From the NCBI GenBank assembly GCA_036898135.1, contig CM072513.1:11033102-11097101 (forward strand): a stretch of DNA of 64,000 nt. Reading direction: 5' to 3'. A program made the translations under genes and the position numbers. This document shows, piece by piece, positions 38,614-53,602 of the stretch. A model generated the notes under the pieces. It was not told the DNA's origin and made no database searches. It saw only the letters and a program-made list of their open reading frames with translations. Every line of letters begins with the position of its first letter. The stretch's first letter is position 1. The stretch is from Oncomelania hupensis. Its lineage: Eukaryota; Mollusca; Gastropoda; Littorinimorpha; Pomatiopsidae.

Positions 38614-38671
<58 letters not shown>

Positions 38672-40312
38672 GCAGTTTCTAATTTCATTTACAGTGAAAA
38701 CAAGTTAAGAGGGATCAAATGTCATTTAAAAAAGCAAAACAATTTTAAGACAAGTACACGCATACGCACATGCATCCACGTACACACGCATTCACCCACA
38801 CATTCACACACACACACATTCACACCCATATTCACACACACACACACACACACCCCTACACACACACATTTCAGGTATCAGCGCAACAGGGTGTCCGCAA
38901 GGGAGGATGTTCTACAGGTGTAAGAGGAAGAGATAGGTTTTCATTTGGGCTTTGAAAGAGTCAAGAGATGGAGATTGGCGAAGGCTGCATGGGAGTTTGT
39001 TCCACAGGGTAGGAGCATAGACGGAAAAAGCTCTTTTGCCAAATGTTCCAAGAGAGTAGCGAGGAACTGTCAGAAGAGAAGCGTCTTGAGAGCGAAGAGT
39101 GCGTGTTGGCTTGTAAGGGTTGAGAAGTTCAGAGAGGTAGACAGGAAAATATTGGTCATGAAGAGACTGATAGCAAATAGAGGCAATTTTGTAATCAACT
39201 CTGGCTTTCACTGGCAGCCAGTGAAGAGCAGTCAGAGCGGGACAAGAGGGAGCAAAGGTCCAGGATTGAGATTTCTTATAAAAATCATATCGAAAAAATC
39301 AAAGATGACTGAGGTCCGCAAAAGAATTCTATAATAATCTGTGGTAAAATTTGACCCCGACCGAAGTCAGAAGGATAAGCGGTGTCAGTCCACAAAATTT
39401 TTAACATCAACCTGCTACGAATCAGAATCATGTACAGCACAATGTTATAGTTAATTAAAATAAATCGAATTAAAGTTGTGTATCGGCATACAATTTTTAA
39501 AAAAAGGTAAATCTCATTGATTTCTTTGCATTGTTTTGTCTGCTGCTGCTGCTTCAGCGCAGCTAACAAGGTTGTGAACTACGATATGCAATCAGTTAAA
39601 CTAAAGCAAGCTTCAATAATTAAAGCTATCAAATAGATTTATTACCTTATAAGGTCGTTATATAATATGCTGCATTATTTTATACTGTGACAGTGCCTAA
39701 GTGTAATCAGTCTGAAATGCGTAACAGTCCTTTTGCCATAATCATCAGCTGCAAATATATATTCTTGTAAAAATTATTCTCGCCGTAAGAAAAATGACTT
39801 CAGCGTAAATCCGTAAAAAACTATTTGCCACCGGAAAATAATACGGCGAAACCGTGAGGGTTGGCATTTCTGGATCTATCAAGAATAGGATGAATTTAGA
39901 CTTATGCCCTCAGCGGCCTCCGACACTCACACTGGGGTCAACGTTACTTTTGGGCTGACTGCTTATGTAACCTTCAGATGGCGGCAAAAAGTCTATTGAA
40001 GATGAACACAGCAAATCAGTTTGATCAATTCAAAGTAACGAAAGGCACCTAAGTAATTCCATCACGAACAAGAACAGCAACAGCAATAACAAGCAGAACA
40101 GAATGATTCAAATGAACCTACTCTCTTAAAAGCTTTTCATACTCTCTTGACTTGACATCTGTGTAGACCTGCAACAACAAAAGCAAGAGTGAAGCATATA
40201 TAATTATACTACTAGTGACACTCGCAAAACTCTCAAAGAAAATGTCACCCGCCTTGACTGTTTCTAGAAAGCATGACAGTATGCCTAAAACAAAACAAAA
40301 AGCACACACTAA

Positions 40313-40379
<67 letters not shown>

Positions 40380-43300
40380 CAAAATAAATTGACTTATATT
40401 TTCAGTGTGTGCTTTTTGTTTTGTGAAAGAGTGTGTCATTCTGAGTAATATATGTATATATATATATATATATAACAAAATAAATTGACTTATATTTTCA
40501 CTCAGAATGACACACTCTTTCAGATCCCACACTTCATGTGACCATTATCATCATCTTTCCCACCTAAACCTTCCCTACCCAACCACCTTACACACAAAAA
40601 AAGAAGGAAAAAGAGAAATAGATCACCAAACAGTATCAAATATGTAACTATAATTATTATATGGAAGTCAAATTCATTTAATACATATATTTTATTCTTA
40701 CGCCTTGCTTCAGCTTCCTGTTTTCAGCACGTAGCTCACGTATTTCATTCTGGAGAGTTCTAGGGTCAGGCTTGCCAACGTACGGCAAAGGGACAGGATA
40801 GTGTATTCTGAAACCATAATTATGACTTGTGAGTATTTTCCCTATATTTCAACCTATAGTATGACTGATGAGTATTCAATACCATCATATGGATGCTTTC
40901 TTGCTTGACCATGGGCAATAGTCACTGAGCAAAGACTATCAGTATGCAAGGCACAAAAAACATCATAAAACAAGCACACACATATTGCACACACACACGC
41001 ACACATGCATGCAAACACACACACACATACATGCCCACATACCAGAGTTCAGAAGTGCAAAACCAATAATGAAAGTCTAAAAGAAAAATCAAAAGGCATG
41101 CTACCTGTCAAACTCCACAGTGTAGGTGATAATGAGGTATCGCTTAGACCCAAGGGTGGGCAGCAGTTGCACGATTTGAGGGAACAGAGGATTTTGCTTG
41201 ATTATTTTTCTTGTCTCGCAATGCCTGGAGGTCATTCCACGTTAGAAGATCCAAATTCACGCTCTTGGTGCTCTGCCCACAAAGGTTTTAGGATCACTTA
41301 AAATGATAACGTTACATACAAGCCCAAACAATTCGCTGTCACAAATTGCATTTGTGGCAGAATGGGAGGCGACTGGTTCACGCTTTGGAGGGATTGTCTA
41401 TCTTCCATTGTTGGTTAGTCTAGCCTTGGGTGGCTCTTGCTGTGTAGAATCCTTTGGTGTGTGTCACGACTCAGTTTTCTAAACCTGTGATAATAGGGTT
41501 TCTAAGCCAGTTATAGAGGGTGGAAGGTGAGGAAGAGAAAATAAATTAAAGGCTATTTCTAAGTTTGCAAATAATGTAATTTTAAGACGTGCATTGTTTT
41601 GTTAGTTTTGCTTCGTCACCCTAAACTGGTCAAGACTGCCGCTATATGGGTTGAGGGCAAGCGTGCATATTCACGTGCCTTGCACATTTGTGCAGTGAGC
41701 GATATGCGCACTAAATTTGTGAGTGTGAGCAAATTCAACTGCTGTACGTTACTAAAATTGGGAGTCGCAGAGAGAATTTTGAACAGATAGTATGCTCTAG
41801 AGCCAGCAGTGTTTTTCAAGAGGGGATTGTAGGGGCAGTGGTTGTGTACCATTTGCCGTCCTTCTAAAGCAGTGTGCTGTCCTGCTGTGACCGCCCTGCA
41901 ACGCAGCTTCCAGTCGTCATGGGGCTGATGTCCTGTAAGAAAAGAAGAAATCTGCATGTGCACATCTGCGATCCACTCGTACCGTGTCGTCTTTGTGTTG
42001 TTTTGTGCCGTCGGGTCCGACGACAGCACCGGTAGCGTTAGTACCTGCAGGCAATCCCTAAGCGGCCATTTTGCTCGGGTGCAAGCATATTTGTATAACC
42101 ATGCATATATTTTTTAATGAAAGCAAACATTAGAAAAAAGTATGCTTCTGAATGCAAGAAAATAATGTATATACTAGTAGCCGGCAATCTGGTTTACTAT
42201 CAACACGCTTCACCACCTTGCAGGGCAAATATTTTTATGTTATTATGAGGGATACATGAAAATAACAGTTCAAGTCGGGCCATGTTTTCAAGGTGGTGGC
42301 CGAGAAGGGGCGTCAAATACTCCGCTTGGCTACACATTTATTCATAATCATATATAATTATCACTAGCCCATCAACAACTTTCACACAAATGGAACCTGA
42401 AATGTTTCCATCCATATAATGAGAGGCAGTACACGATTCAGTACAACTTTACAAAACTATTGTCAGATATATGAAAAAGGGAAAAGATGAATGAGAAAAC
42501 AGGCCAGTCACTCATTTGGGCGATCTGCAAGATTTAGGTTGCCCATGTTCAGCTTTACATTGCCTTCAGCGTTTCTGACATTAAGGATCTTTCGGAAGTG
42601 AGTGATTGCGTTGTCAAAAGATTCCACACTACTTCCTCTTTTCTTGGTTGCAGCGAGACGGCTTCATATGCCACGCAATGACGACCTTGACCTACTTCCA
42701 GTACCTTGCTTCAAACAACGTTCTAAGTCTCAAAACAAGCACAGATCCCCATTTTCACACTAAAATGGTTGAGTAAGGTCCATTTCACAAAATCACATCA
42801 TTTTTTGGATGTCATACAAGGGATGTAATAAGCAAAAGAAAGACCTTTTCCACGAAACCACCGAAAAAGATTTCGCGAACTTTCACCTACTGCATATTAA
42901 TGAGAGCTTAAACCACTGAACTCATGGAAAGAAAATGGTGCAGAATCGCTTTTACAACGAAAATCCCTCGCATCCGAAAGGTCCCCATTGACTAACAATA
43001 AATTTGTTTTGATGAAAATAGATGGAATGACGGCTAAAGGTGTGAGGTTATACAGTGCAAACTTGCTGTAGATGAACTTTAAGGCTCTTATACGTCCCAT
43101 CTTGGAGTAAGCTAACCCTGTCTTGTGTCCATACATGAGGAGGTATGTTGACTTAATCGAGGGTGTCCAGCGCAGATTCACCAGGAAGATGTGTGGAATG
43201 TCATGACTCTCCTAAGAGGAGAGATTGATGTCACTGAGGTAGCCCAGTTTAGAGTATAGGAATAGGATAGGGCGGAGTGATTTAATCAAATTTTTTTTAA

Positions 43301-44287
43301 TTGTGCACAATTTTTATGATCCTTTAACCACTTCTTCTCTTTTAAATTTTAATTAGGTTGATATAACATAAGACTACAAAATTTAAACTTACTAAAACTT
43401 TTAATAATACCAGCAAGTTTAAGCAATCTTAATCCCTTGGAATAACCTCACTTGCGAGGCTGTGGATGCTAAATCACTCAATGTGTTCAAGAACTGTATA
43501 GACATGTTATTTGATGATAGCATCTACTCCACCAATTTGGAGTATAAAAAGTTCTAAATTGGTAGGCACTGAGGCCCGGGGTCTGGGTCTGAGACCTTCA
43601 TCAACATTTAATATGAGGGCCAAAGGCTGTTAGCCTACATATGCCGAACTATTCTGTGCTGCGCTAACTTCTAACTGTCCAATCCCTGATTCCTGTGTAC
43701 TACTGTGCATACCCAGCTGAGCTGCTCTTTGAGCTAGAAAGTGCCCTACTTAAAGAGCAATATGTTTACAACAATTGAATTAGACAAAGACAGTGACTAT
43801 AACTCTTGCTTTCATGACTAAAATTCCTATTCAGTGTGACAAATTCCTACCTGAGTAATGGCAGACTCCAACATGTTGACAAACACACTGAACTGTTTGA
43901 AGTTACCCGTCTTTTCTGTTATGCCTTCAAGATCTGCACAAGCCAAAGATTGTTACCATAAGCATCCAAACTTGCATACATATACAACAACAGCAACCCA
44001 TGACTGTCTCAGATGAAAAGTGCATACAAAGTGTATGTCAAATAAAATTTGCTTTTGTAAAAGAGGATACAAATTCTTCTTGTATCTTATAATGTTAAAT
44101 GATGTATCTCTATCCAATCTGTGTTGTGCACACAGTACAAAACAACAACAACAAAAAAGATAAAATAGTTATTCATATTCAGAGTTGATTCAGAGTTGAA
44201 CATTCTGCAGTAATGTTTAGTATGAATGCATGAGAACTGCACTTTTAATAAATCTGTAATTAAGAAAAAGCGCTATATAAATGCCAT

Positions 44288-44321
<34 letters not shown>

Positions 44322-44836
44322 ATACTCAATACTAGTATGCACCATTCCTGTATTGTAGACTGTGTAAGAATATAAGTTAGATTGGGTTGAGCAGAAACAA
44401 TCAGTATGTTGATTCATTTGCAGTACACATGACACAAACATGGTGTACTTTCATGTTTGTGGGTGTGGAGTGGAAGAAGAAGGGTTCAGTTGGCTGGAAA
44501 ATTTGGATTAATGCAATCACATTTGAGGTGAAAGTGTTAATTGTTATGTATTTTCATTATCAAACTTATTTATTTAATTTTAATTTTTACTTATGAAAGT
44601 GCTTTGTGCCATCAGGCACCAACAATATTTTTAATATCTGGCTATATGAAAAGCAATATGTCATAAGTGTATGCCATCTTACATTCTGCAGTGAAGCTAT
44701 CCCTCCACTGATCTGCTGTTAGTCTGTCCTCAACCTCTATCATCAATGACTTGCCTCCCTTCACCTCCATCGTCACGTAGAAATCCGACCCGCGGAACTT
44801 ATACGGGGCGCTTACGGTTTGGTCTTCGGGCTCCAT
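29055..44836 (-). CDS. CCDC61: Coiled-coil domain-containing protein 61 (VFL3), about 16 exons
   Basis: A centriole/basal-body protein of the SAS-6/XRCC4 fold family; VFL3 positions basal bodies. Exons in order: 44836-44683 (MEPEDQ...VEDRLTADQWRDSF), 43933-43851 (KTGNFKQFSVFVNMLESAITQ region), 41272-41105 (SKRYLIITYTVEFD), 40807-40702 (IHYPVPLPYVGKPDP), 40168-40122, 37927-37711, 37310-37120 (VKSLTNELALYKRGR), 35524-35340 (Ser/Arg-rich), 34052-33977 (RRFDPTGYIK), 33442-33369, 32985-32953, 32562-32493, 31703-31664, 31139-31095 (tentative), 29939-29860 and 29152-29055 (stop). Total about 555 codons versus about 512 in human. Head domain is residues 1-140, then coiled coil, an RS-rich tail and a short C-terminal helix (EIDERLNRLQQLMK). 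Oddities: exon 3 has one base too many for its conserved frame, and phases of the tentative exon and the next do not match, so one exon is unresolved. Confidence 0.9.
29239..29281. repeat. (ATT)n microsatellite after a retroelement-like 3' end
   Basis: ATT units directly follow AAAGCACTATATAAAT, the same kind of sequence that ends other LINE/SINE copies here. It lies in the last intron of CCDC61. Confidence 0.85.
29981..30612. repeat. 31-38-bp minisatellite, roughly 18 units
   Basis: Units contain GTGGTTTCAACAA and TAACATTATTTCAACTT. Near the left end, longer units with CAATAACTTAAC alternate with shorter units with CAACTTAAC, giving a two-unit higher-order pattern; later units are more diverged. 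It begins about 40 bp upstream of the acceptor of the CCDC61 exon at 29939. Units are tandem without unique spacers, so it is not a CRISPR array. Confidence 0.9.
31145..31260. repeat. Short tandem repeat, ~30-45-bp units
   Basis: Three degenerate copies of a unit containing CAGAACACATTAACTAA lie just upstream of the tentative CCDC61 exon at 31139. Confidence 0.65.
31826..32070 (-). mobile_element. GGATA-tail LINE copy E (3' fragment, diverged)
   Basis: TATCC units at 31829-31843, then the reverse complement of the LINE C-terminal coding end with several deletions. It lies in a CCDC61 intron. Confidence 0.8.
33825..33890. repeat. (TAG)n/(AAT)n microsatellite
   Basis: Mixed TAG and TAA trinucleotides, about 90 bp from the donor end of a CCDC61 exon. 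Confidence 0.85.
34182..35070 (-). mobile_element. LINE 3' fragment with CTTGC-type tail
   Basis: On the minus strand a frame from 35050 encodes a LINE C-terminal region with the zinc-binding-like pattern (LKFRTLNHRMPVQRGRYF then ERVCQKCNSGD) and a frameshift right after it. The element ends in four to five CTTGC-type units (34182-34204). It lies in the CCDC61 intron between the exons at 34052 and 35340. Confidence 0.75.
34352..34372. repeat. Poly-G run (21 nt)
   Basis: A long homopolymer inside the 3' part of the LINE at 34182-35070. Its exact length should be treated as unreliable. Confidence 0.9.
35578..36030 (-). mobile_element. GGATA-tail LINE copy F (3' fragment, tail nearly lost)
   Basis: Covers the C-terminal coding end of the family in reverse (from the VISIFLYACETWT segment to the end). 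Only a trace of the tail (CCTATTATCCCG) remains at 35578-35588. It lies in CCDC61 intron 7, beside a hAT-like element. Confidence 0.85.
36088..36814. mobile_element. hAT-like non-autonomous element (727 bp) with 6-bp target duplication
   Basis: Begins CAGGGATCAG and ends CTGAACCCTG, whose complement is CAGGGTTCAG, and is flanked by CATACA on both sides (36082-36087, 36815-36820). It contains a 24-nt C run near 36412-36434 and an A-rich stretch, and encodes no transposase. It shares CAGGG termini and duplication length with the MITE at 6065-6474. Confidence 0.7.
38104..39290 (-). mobile_element. CR1/Jockey-like LINE 3' end
   Basis: On the minus strand the frame 39211-38912 reads YLSELLNPYKPTRTLRS and VYAPTLWNKLPCSLRQS, then SFKAQMKTYLFLL and a stop, a typical reverse-transcriptase C-terminus; LHWLPV is readable just upstream. 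The 3' UTR contains an (AAT)n run (38599-38672) and ends with gcgctatacaaaataaatt and an ATT microsatellite (38109-38132). It is in the CCDC61 intron between exons at 37927 and 40122. Confidence 0.8.
39291..40121. other. CCDC61 intron sequence, nothing recognised
   Basis: No exon, ORF with motifs or clear repeat was found between the LINE end and the small CCDC61 exon at 40122-40168. Confidence 0.5.
40288..40523. repeat. Two adjacent stem-loops with the same loop and different stems
   Basis: Order X - L - X' - Y - L - Y'. X (ending AAAAAGCACACACT) and X' (AGTGTGTGCTTTTTG...) are about 20-bp inverted complements; Y (TGAAAGAGTGTGTCATT...) and Y' (...AATGACACACTCTTTCA) are perfect 23-bp complements. 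L is the same in both: AATATATGTA, a (TA)n run, then ACAAAATAAATTGAC and TTATATTTTC; only the TA number differs. It lies in a CCDC61 intron. Confidence 0.9.
41273..43419. other. CCDC61 intron 2, no recognised element
   Basis: Holds a 137-codon minus-strand open frame (42029-41616) and a 94-codon one (43181-42897) without familiar motifs; both may be transposon debris. Segments have slightly higher GC than their surroundings. Confidence 0.35.
43420..43640 (+). mobile_element. LINE C-terminal fragment with 3' UTR
   Basis: Translates as PWNNLTCEAVDAKSLNVFKN, the WNxL...SLxxFKNxID pattern ending CR1/Jockey-like polymerases. The phrase taaattggtaggcac follows, as in the fragment at 16930-17180. 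Confidence 0.55.
44172..44209. repeat. 38-bp exact repeat, copy 1 (copy 2 at 45851-45888)
   Basis: An identical direct copy of the segment containing CAGAGTTGATTCAGAGTTGA lies 1.68 kb away, on the other side of CCDC61 exon 1. Confidence 0.85.
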
Positions 44837-44961
44837 GGCCAAATAATGTCAATTAAATGCTGGTTTATGATTTGACTGCAATAATAATGACATTGATTAA
44901 ACTCGGCTATTGCAGCCGAAAAGTCATGAAAAACACGTCCCAACTTGAAACAAGCTGGCCA

Positions 44962-44973
44962 GTTGCTAAGAAC
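44962..44973 (-). promoter_or_regulatory. Candidate RFX X-box of CCDC61 (degenerate)
   Basis: GTTCTTAGCAAC on the minus strand, 126-137 bp upstream of the CCDC61 ATG. One half (AGCAAC) fits RGYAAC exactly; the other is degenerate and the spacer is zero. RFX factors drive many ciliary genes. Confidence 0.4.
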
Positions 44974-45157
44974 GCCTGAAAATTTCAGTTCGCCACAACA
45001 TTTCAAACACACGTTATGTTGCAAAGATCGGCCTTTACGTATAGCACCCTCTGATGCATTCTTCTGTTCAACTACAGCGTCCGATTGTCCATATTTTAAC
45101 GCAAATCATGCATTCCTTCTCCGTGTTGTGGTTTGAAGTCACCGCTGCCGGCCATTT

Positions 45158-45169
45158 TGCGCATGTGCA
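45158..45169. promoter_or_regulatory. NRF1-like and ETS-like promoter motifs upstream of CCDC61
   Basis: TGCGCATGTGCA differs from the NRF1 palindrome TGCGCATGCGCA at one base. ACTTCCGG (ETS-type) follows at about 45178 and a GGCCATTTT (YY1-like) element precedes it. Together they look like a TATA-less housekeeping promoter about 320 bp upstream of the CCDC61 start codon. Confidence 0.45.
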
Positions 45170-45199
45170 CAGTTTTACTTCCGGTGTCAACAATAGTAG

Positions 45200-46075
45200 C
45201 ACGTGTTATGGCATGTTTTTGTTAACGACGGCAACAGTATCTCAACCTGCTTGGTATCTCACACTTATAAATAGAGAGAAAGGCAACAATAAATAAATAA
45301 ATAATCAAAGAAACAACAAAAGAAAAAAAAAGAAGAAGAAATAAAGTAAATTCAATGATTTAAAGTCCAAGGCTCAATATTGAAATAATGAGTCTAGAAC
45401 ATTCATATTTATTTTCTCCAAAGAAGATAATTTATACACATTACATAACACAAGCATGTCTAAATTGCATTAAAAATACATCAAAAGCAGATACATACTC
45501 ATTCTCAGCTATATTATTTACTTTTTTTTTAATTTCTTTTTTTTTTTTAAGATGGTATAAAAATGAAGTGTCAACCAAAATAGATCAATATAGTTGTACT
45601 AGCATATCCTAACAACGGTAAAATATTTACCGTCCCATCACTAGATCTTCCTTAGTAACATTAACGATGAACTTCCCAATGCAAAGAAACACAAAACCTT
45701 GATGTTGGTTTGCAACAACATGAACAATATGTACAGTGTGGGATGAAACAAGTTTATGTACGTACATAATAGTGTAAAACATTAATGCAAACAAACTGCA
45801 TGAAAATTGTTTTTAAATCAATCACGTGTAAAACAAAAAATAATAATATATTCATATTCAGAGTTGATTCAGAGTTGAACATTCTGCATGTTATGTATGT
45901 GTGTATGTGTGTGTGTGGGTGTGGGTGTGTGTGTGTGGGTGTGTATGTTTGTGTAGTACACCTTCTAAAATTTGCTACATCCAATAAATACTAATAAATA
46001 CTATACATTCGATATTAAATTTTTTTACTTTAGAAAAAACAAACATTTTATTTGTGTTTTTTGGGGTCTTGTTAT

Positions 46076-46143
<68 letters not shown>

Positions 46144-46824
46144 AGCACGAAACAGTAAAACATACAAACTCACAAATAGTTCATTTCTAAACTATATAGT
46201 TCGATTACATAACATATTTTGTATCTCCAATAATTAAATTAATGCTAACCATTCCTTTTACTTAACAAAAAAGCAATCTGGCCATACTCATCTGTAGACA
46301 TTTTGGAAAATAACACTTACAGTATGTAACATTATTCAGTACATTTTAAAAGTATTAGTAAGTATAGTATATAATATAGAATAACACCAATGCTCATCCA
46401 CACAGGTACATTATCGGTGAAGACACAACAAAGTATATTTTACAATGCGCTGCATGTTGTTAATGGAAAAAAACACTTTTTTTTATTTCTTTTTATATTT
46501 TTTATTTAGTTTTAAAACCTTTCTATCTGAGTGCAAATTTGAAAAATATAACATGAATAATGAAACACGCTAGTTAAAATTCACACAATAATGGTTAGGG
46601 TAAATTACATTTAATAATAATTTCTGACTGTCACGCGCAGACAAACCTTCATAAATACAAAACAAGCCAAAGTCTTTCTGCTCATTATAATGAAACAGTT
46701 AACATAATTTTTCAGTTGTACAACATTCACTATGAAGTAACATCACACAAAAACATGTTATACACGTTAATTAAAATGATTATGATAGATCCTACACAGC
46801 TATATGTTTTTTAATTTCATAATC
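45200..46824. other. Intergenic region between CCDC61 and DNAL1
   Basis: AT-rich sequence with a GT-rich microsatellite (45896-45956), an (AT)n run (46073-46128) and no recognised gene. Confidence 0.5.
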
Positions 46825-46919
<95 letters not shown>

Positions 46920-46935
46920 GATCTATCGATCGATC

Positions 46936-47029
<94 letters not shown>
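46825..47029. repeat. (ATCT)n/(AGAT)n palindrome, ~100-bp arms
   Basis: An ATCT tetranucleotide run turns through CGATCGATCG (centre near 46931) into an AGAT run of similar length, so the whole 205 bp is an almost perfect palindrome able to form a cruciform or hairpin. It lies 650 bp downstream of DNAL1. Confidence 0.95.
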
Positions 47030-47681
47030 GTATAAGTATGTATTTAGCTCTAAGCAATAAAATGTACATTTTAAAATTGTCTATGTAATCAATGAAGTGA
47101 AATGGATTCCAAAGACAATGACCACAGTAATAATACTACAACTGCAGATAAATCAACAACAAATACAAGATCTATAAATTTATTATTGAAAAATGACTCA
47201 TTTTAAGTAAAATATATATACGTATGCTACAAATTGTTATTCAGCAGTCATTTCAAAATCCACCAATGGACAGCAGCTTATGATTCTGTTTGCTCATCCC
47301 TTCTAAATATCCCACAAACTTTTCTTCTTTGTTTTAAATTGTGTGTTCTATTCTGGCACACAACAAAAGCACATTAACTAATATCACAGTTTGCTGGTGT
47401 CCTAATATTGTTTTCTTTCTGCAGTTTCGTTGTAAGCAATCCTTCACTCCCCGTCTTCTTCTTCTTTGGTTTAGGCAGCCAGCCAATCTGCTGAAGAACC
47501 CTGCAGAACCCTAAATTTATTCCTCTTCAATTTTATAATGCATGCTTTATGTCTTTAAAAAAATCATTCTTATATAACGCTTCATATATATGTTCCTTCT
47601 CCAAACTGTGTAAATCTGATGTTATTCCTAAAGACATGTTAATTTGTTATAAACCATTAATAACACGTTTTGTGTGTAGAT

Positions 47682-51929
<4,248 letters not shown>

Positions 51930-52003
51930 TTTGAAAGATGCACTGGAATTCTTCGATCCTTATTGACTGCAGCGGAAGTAGCAAGCACGCTGTTTCCCAC
52001 ACA

Positions 52004-52016
52004 GTCGCCAAGCAAC
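52004..52016 (+). promoter_or_regulatory. RFX X-box upstream of DNAL1
   Basis: GTCGCCAAGCAAC matches GTNRCC-N(0-3)-RGYAAC exactly with a one-base spacer, 75-87 bp upstream of the DNAL1 start codon. Two GCGGAAGT (ETS-like) motifs flank it (51972 and 52019). The position is typical for X-boxes of motile-cilia genes. Confidence 0.75.
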
Positions 52017-52239
52017 AAGCGGAAGTGGTGCTCCGCGCGAGCTCTAGCGAAGGTCACGTATACCCCACTGGTCTTTTACCATTTTGTCGTCGTTGATAAT
52101 AATTGATAATTAATTACATTCGGCATTTAACATCATCGTTTGGAAAACCTCAAATTCCTGCATGTGTCTCCACTCACCCCGCCCCTCTATTATTTTTCTG
52201 TGTCTCTACGTCGATCCCTCTTTCCAAATCGATTCGTTC

Positions 52240-52336
52240 CACAGGCGCTTGTATCTGGACACGCGAGCGCCTATGCATGTGACGCGTCTCCCGTCACAGG
52301 CATAGGTGCTCGCGTGTCCTAATACAAGCGCCTGTG
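52240..52336. repeat. 45-bp-stem hairpin with 7-nt loop
   Basis: Arms 52240-52284 and 52292-52336 pair at 41 of 45 positions around the loop CGTCTCC. The stem is GC-rich in an AT-rich setting (ends CACAGGCGCTTGTAT). It lies about 310 bp upstream of DNAL1, between two divergent genes. Confidence 0.9.
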
Positions 52337-52929
52337 ATCTGTTCGTATTGGGGAGATGCATTTCGACGCCGATTGCACTGTTACTCCATTCCTATCATAC
52401 ACAAACAACCCAGCCAGTCACATCACGGACCGTGTAGCAGCGTTGGTTGAAATTAACGTGGAAACAAGAAAAGTAATGCACAAAGCGCGAAGTCTTAACT
52501 AAAATCTTTAACTTTAATTTTACTTTTAGGTATTAAATTCTAGCATAATTATAGGCTACTAGTTTTAAGAGGGGAGAGGGGAGGGGGCCCCATTCTCACG
52601 GACGACACCGCACAAACTGACTGAACGTTATTTTGTATGCTTTGAAAGTGTTGTAGCATGGGCTATATAATATGGGTCATCAATCTGTCACTACATGTGT
52701 ATGCGTTGTCTCACCATGTATTAACTGCACAGGCGATGGCGGCTCGGTATGGCAATATGCTGACGTAGAGGAAAGCAACCAGTACTTGTAAGTAATATAA
52801 TTCTGATGTAGCTTAACAGAGTCTACTTATATAGTTAAATGCCCGCTGAGCATTTATGGCCGTGCGTAATGTTAGCTTACGCTTAACTGCGTACATATCA
52901 ATACTTATGGAGTTCTATTTTTCCAATGG

Positions 52930-52936
<7 letters not shown>

Positions 52937-52960
<24 letters not shown>

Positions 52961-53169
52961 TTGTGCGTGCGTGCTTGTATAACATCCAAAATGATATGAT
53001 TTTGAGAATATAGGGTCTACAATCGTTTTGAGACTTAAAACATAGTTTAAAGCGAGCTAGTGTAAGTAGGTCAAGCTACTGCCATTGTGTGGCGTAAGAA
53101 GTCGGCTTACGGTTACCACAAAAAGAGAAATCACATCGAAGTCGGGTATTCGTAAGAAACCAACATGTG

Positions 53170-53209
<40 letters not shown>

Positions 53210-53322
53210 TGTGTGTGTGTGTGTGTGGGTGTGTGGGTGTGTGTGTGTGTGGGTGTGTGGGTGTGTGTGTTTGTCCGCGTGTGTGTGTGTGCGCGTGTGT
53301 GTGCGTGTGTTTCCGCGCGTAT
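52937..53322. repeat. GT-rich microsatellites upstream of the sulfatase
   Basis: (GT)n at 52937-52962 and a longer GT/GGGTGT tract at 53167-53322. A strong splice donor context (ACTTGTAAGTAA) at about 52790 could mark a non-coding first exon of the sulfatase. ORFs across the tracts are artefacts. Confidence 0.8.
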
Positions 53323-53602
53323 GCTGAATTGCACATTGTGCGCAAACTATAGAGTACTAAATTCTAATTCACATGCCCGCCATCGATCCCTGCAGTCTTC
53401 CCATCCTCACCCTTTCGCCCTCCTTCGCCTTGCCAGCACGAGGTGCTAAAGCTATTGCACACTCAAGGATGACTGATGAATGTTCACAATAAAAGATCAC
53501 CACCTTCTATGAAACCGGCGAGCGCTTCATAAGTAGGTCTCTCTTCCAAACCAATCAGCCGATTTCTGAGGAAGGATCAAGTGCTGGCTAAAAGACTGCG
53601 AC

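Noticed and set aside
41616..42029. 137-codon minus-strand ORF as a gene
   Set aside because: No recognisable motif, lies inside CCDC61 intron 2 and has no splice partners that I can support.
42897..43181. 94-codon minus-strand ORF as a gene
   Set aside because: No recognised family; looks like transposon debris and is intronic.
53085..53449. Cys-Val and Thr-His repeat ORFs on both strands
   Set aside because: Translation of GT-rich microsatellites; no domain and no splice support.
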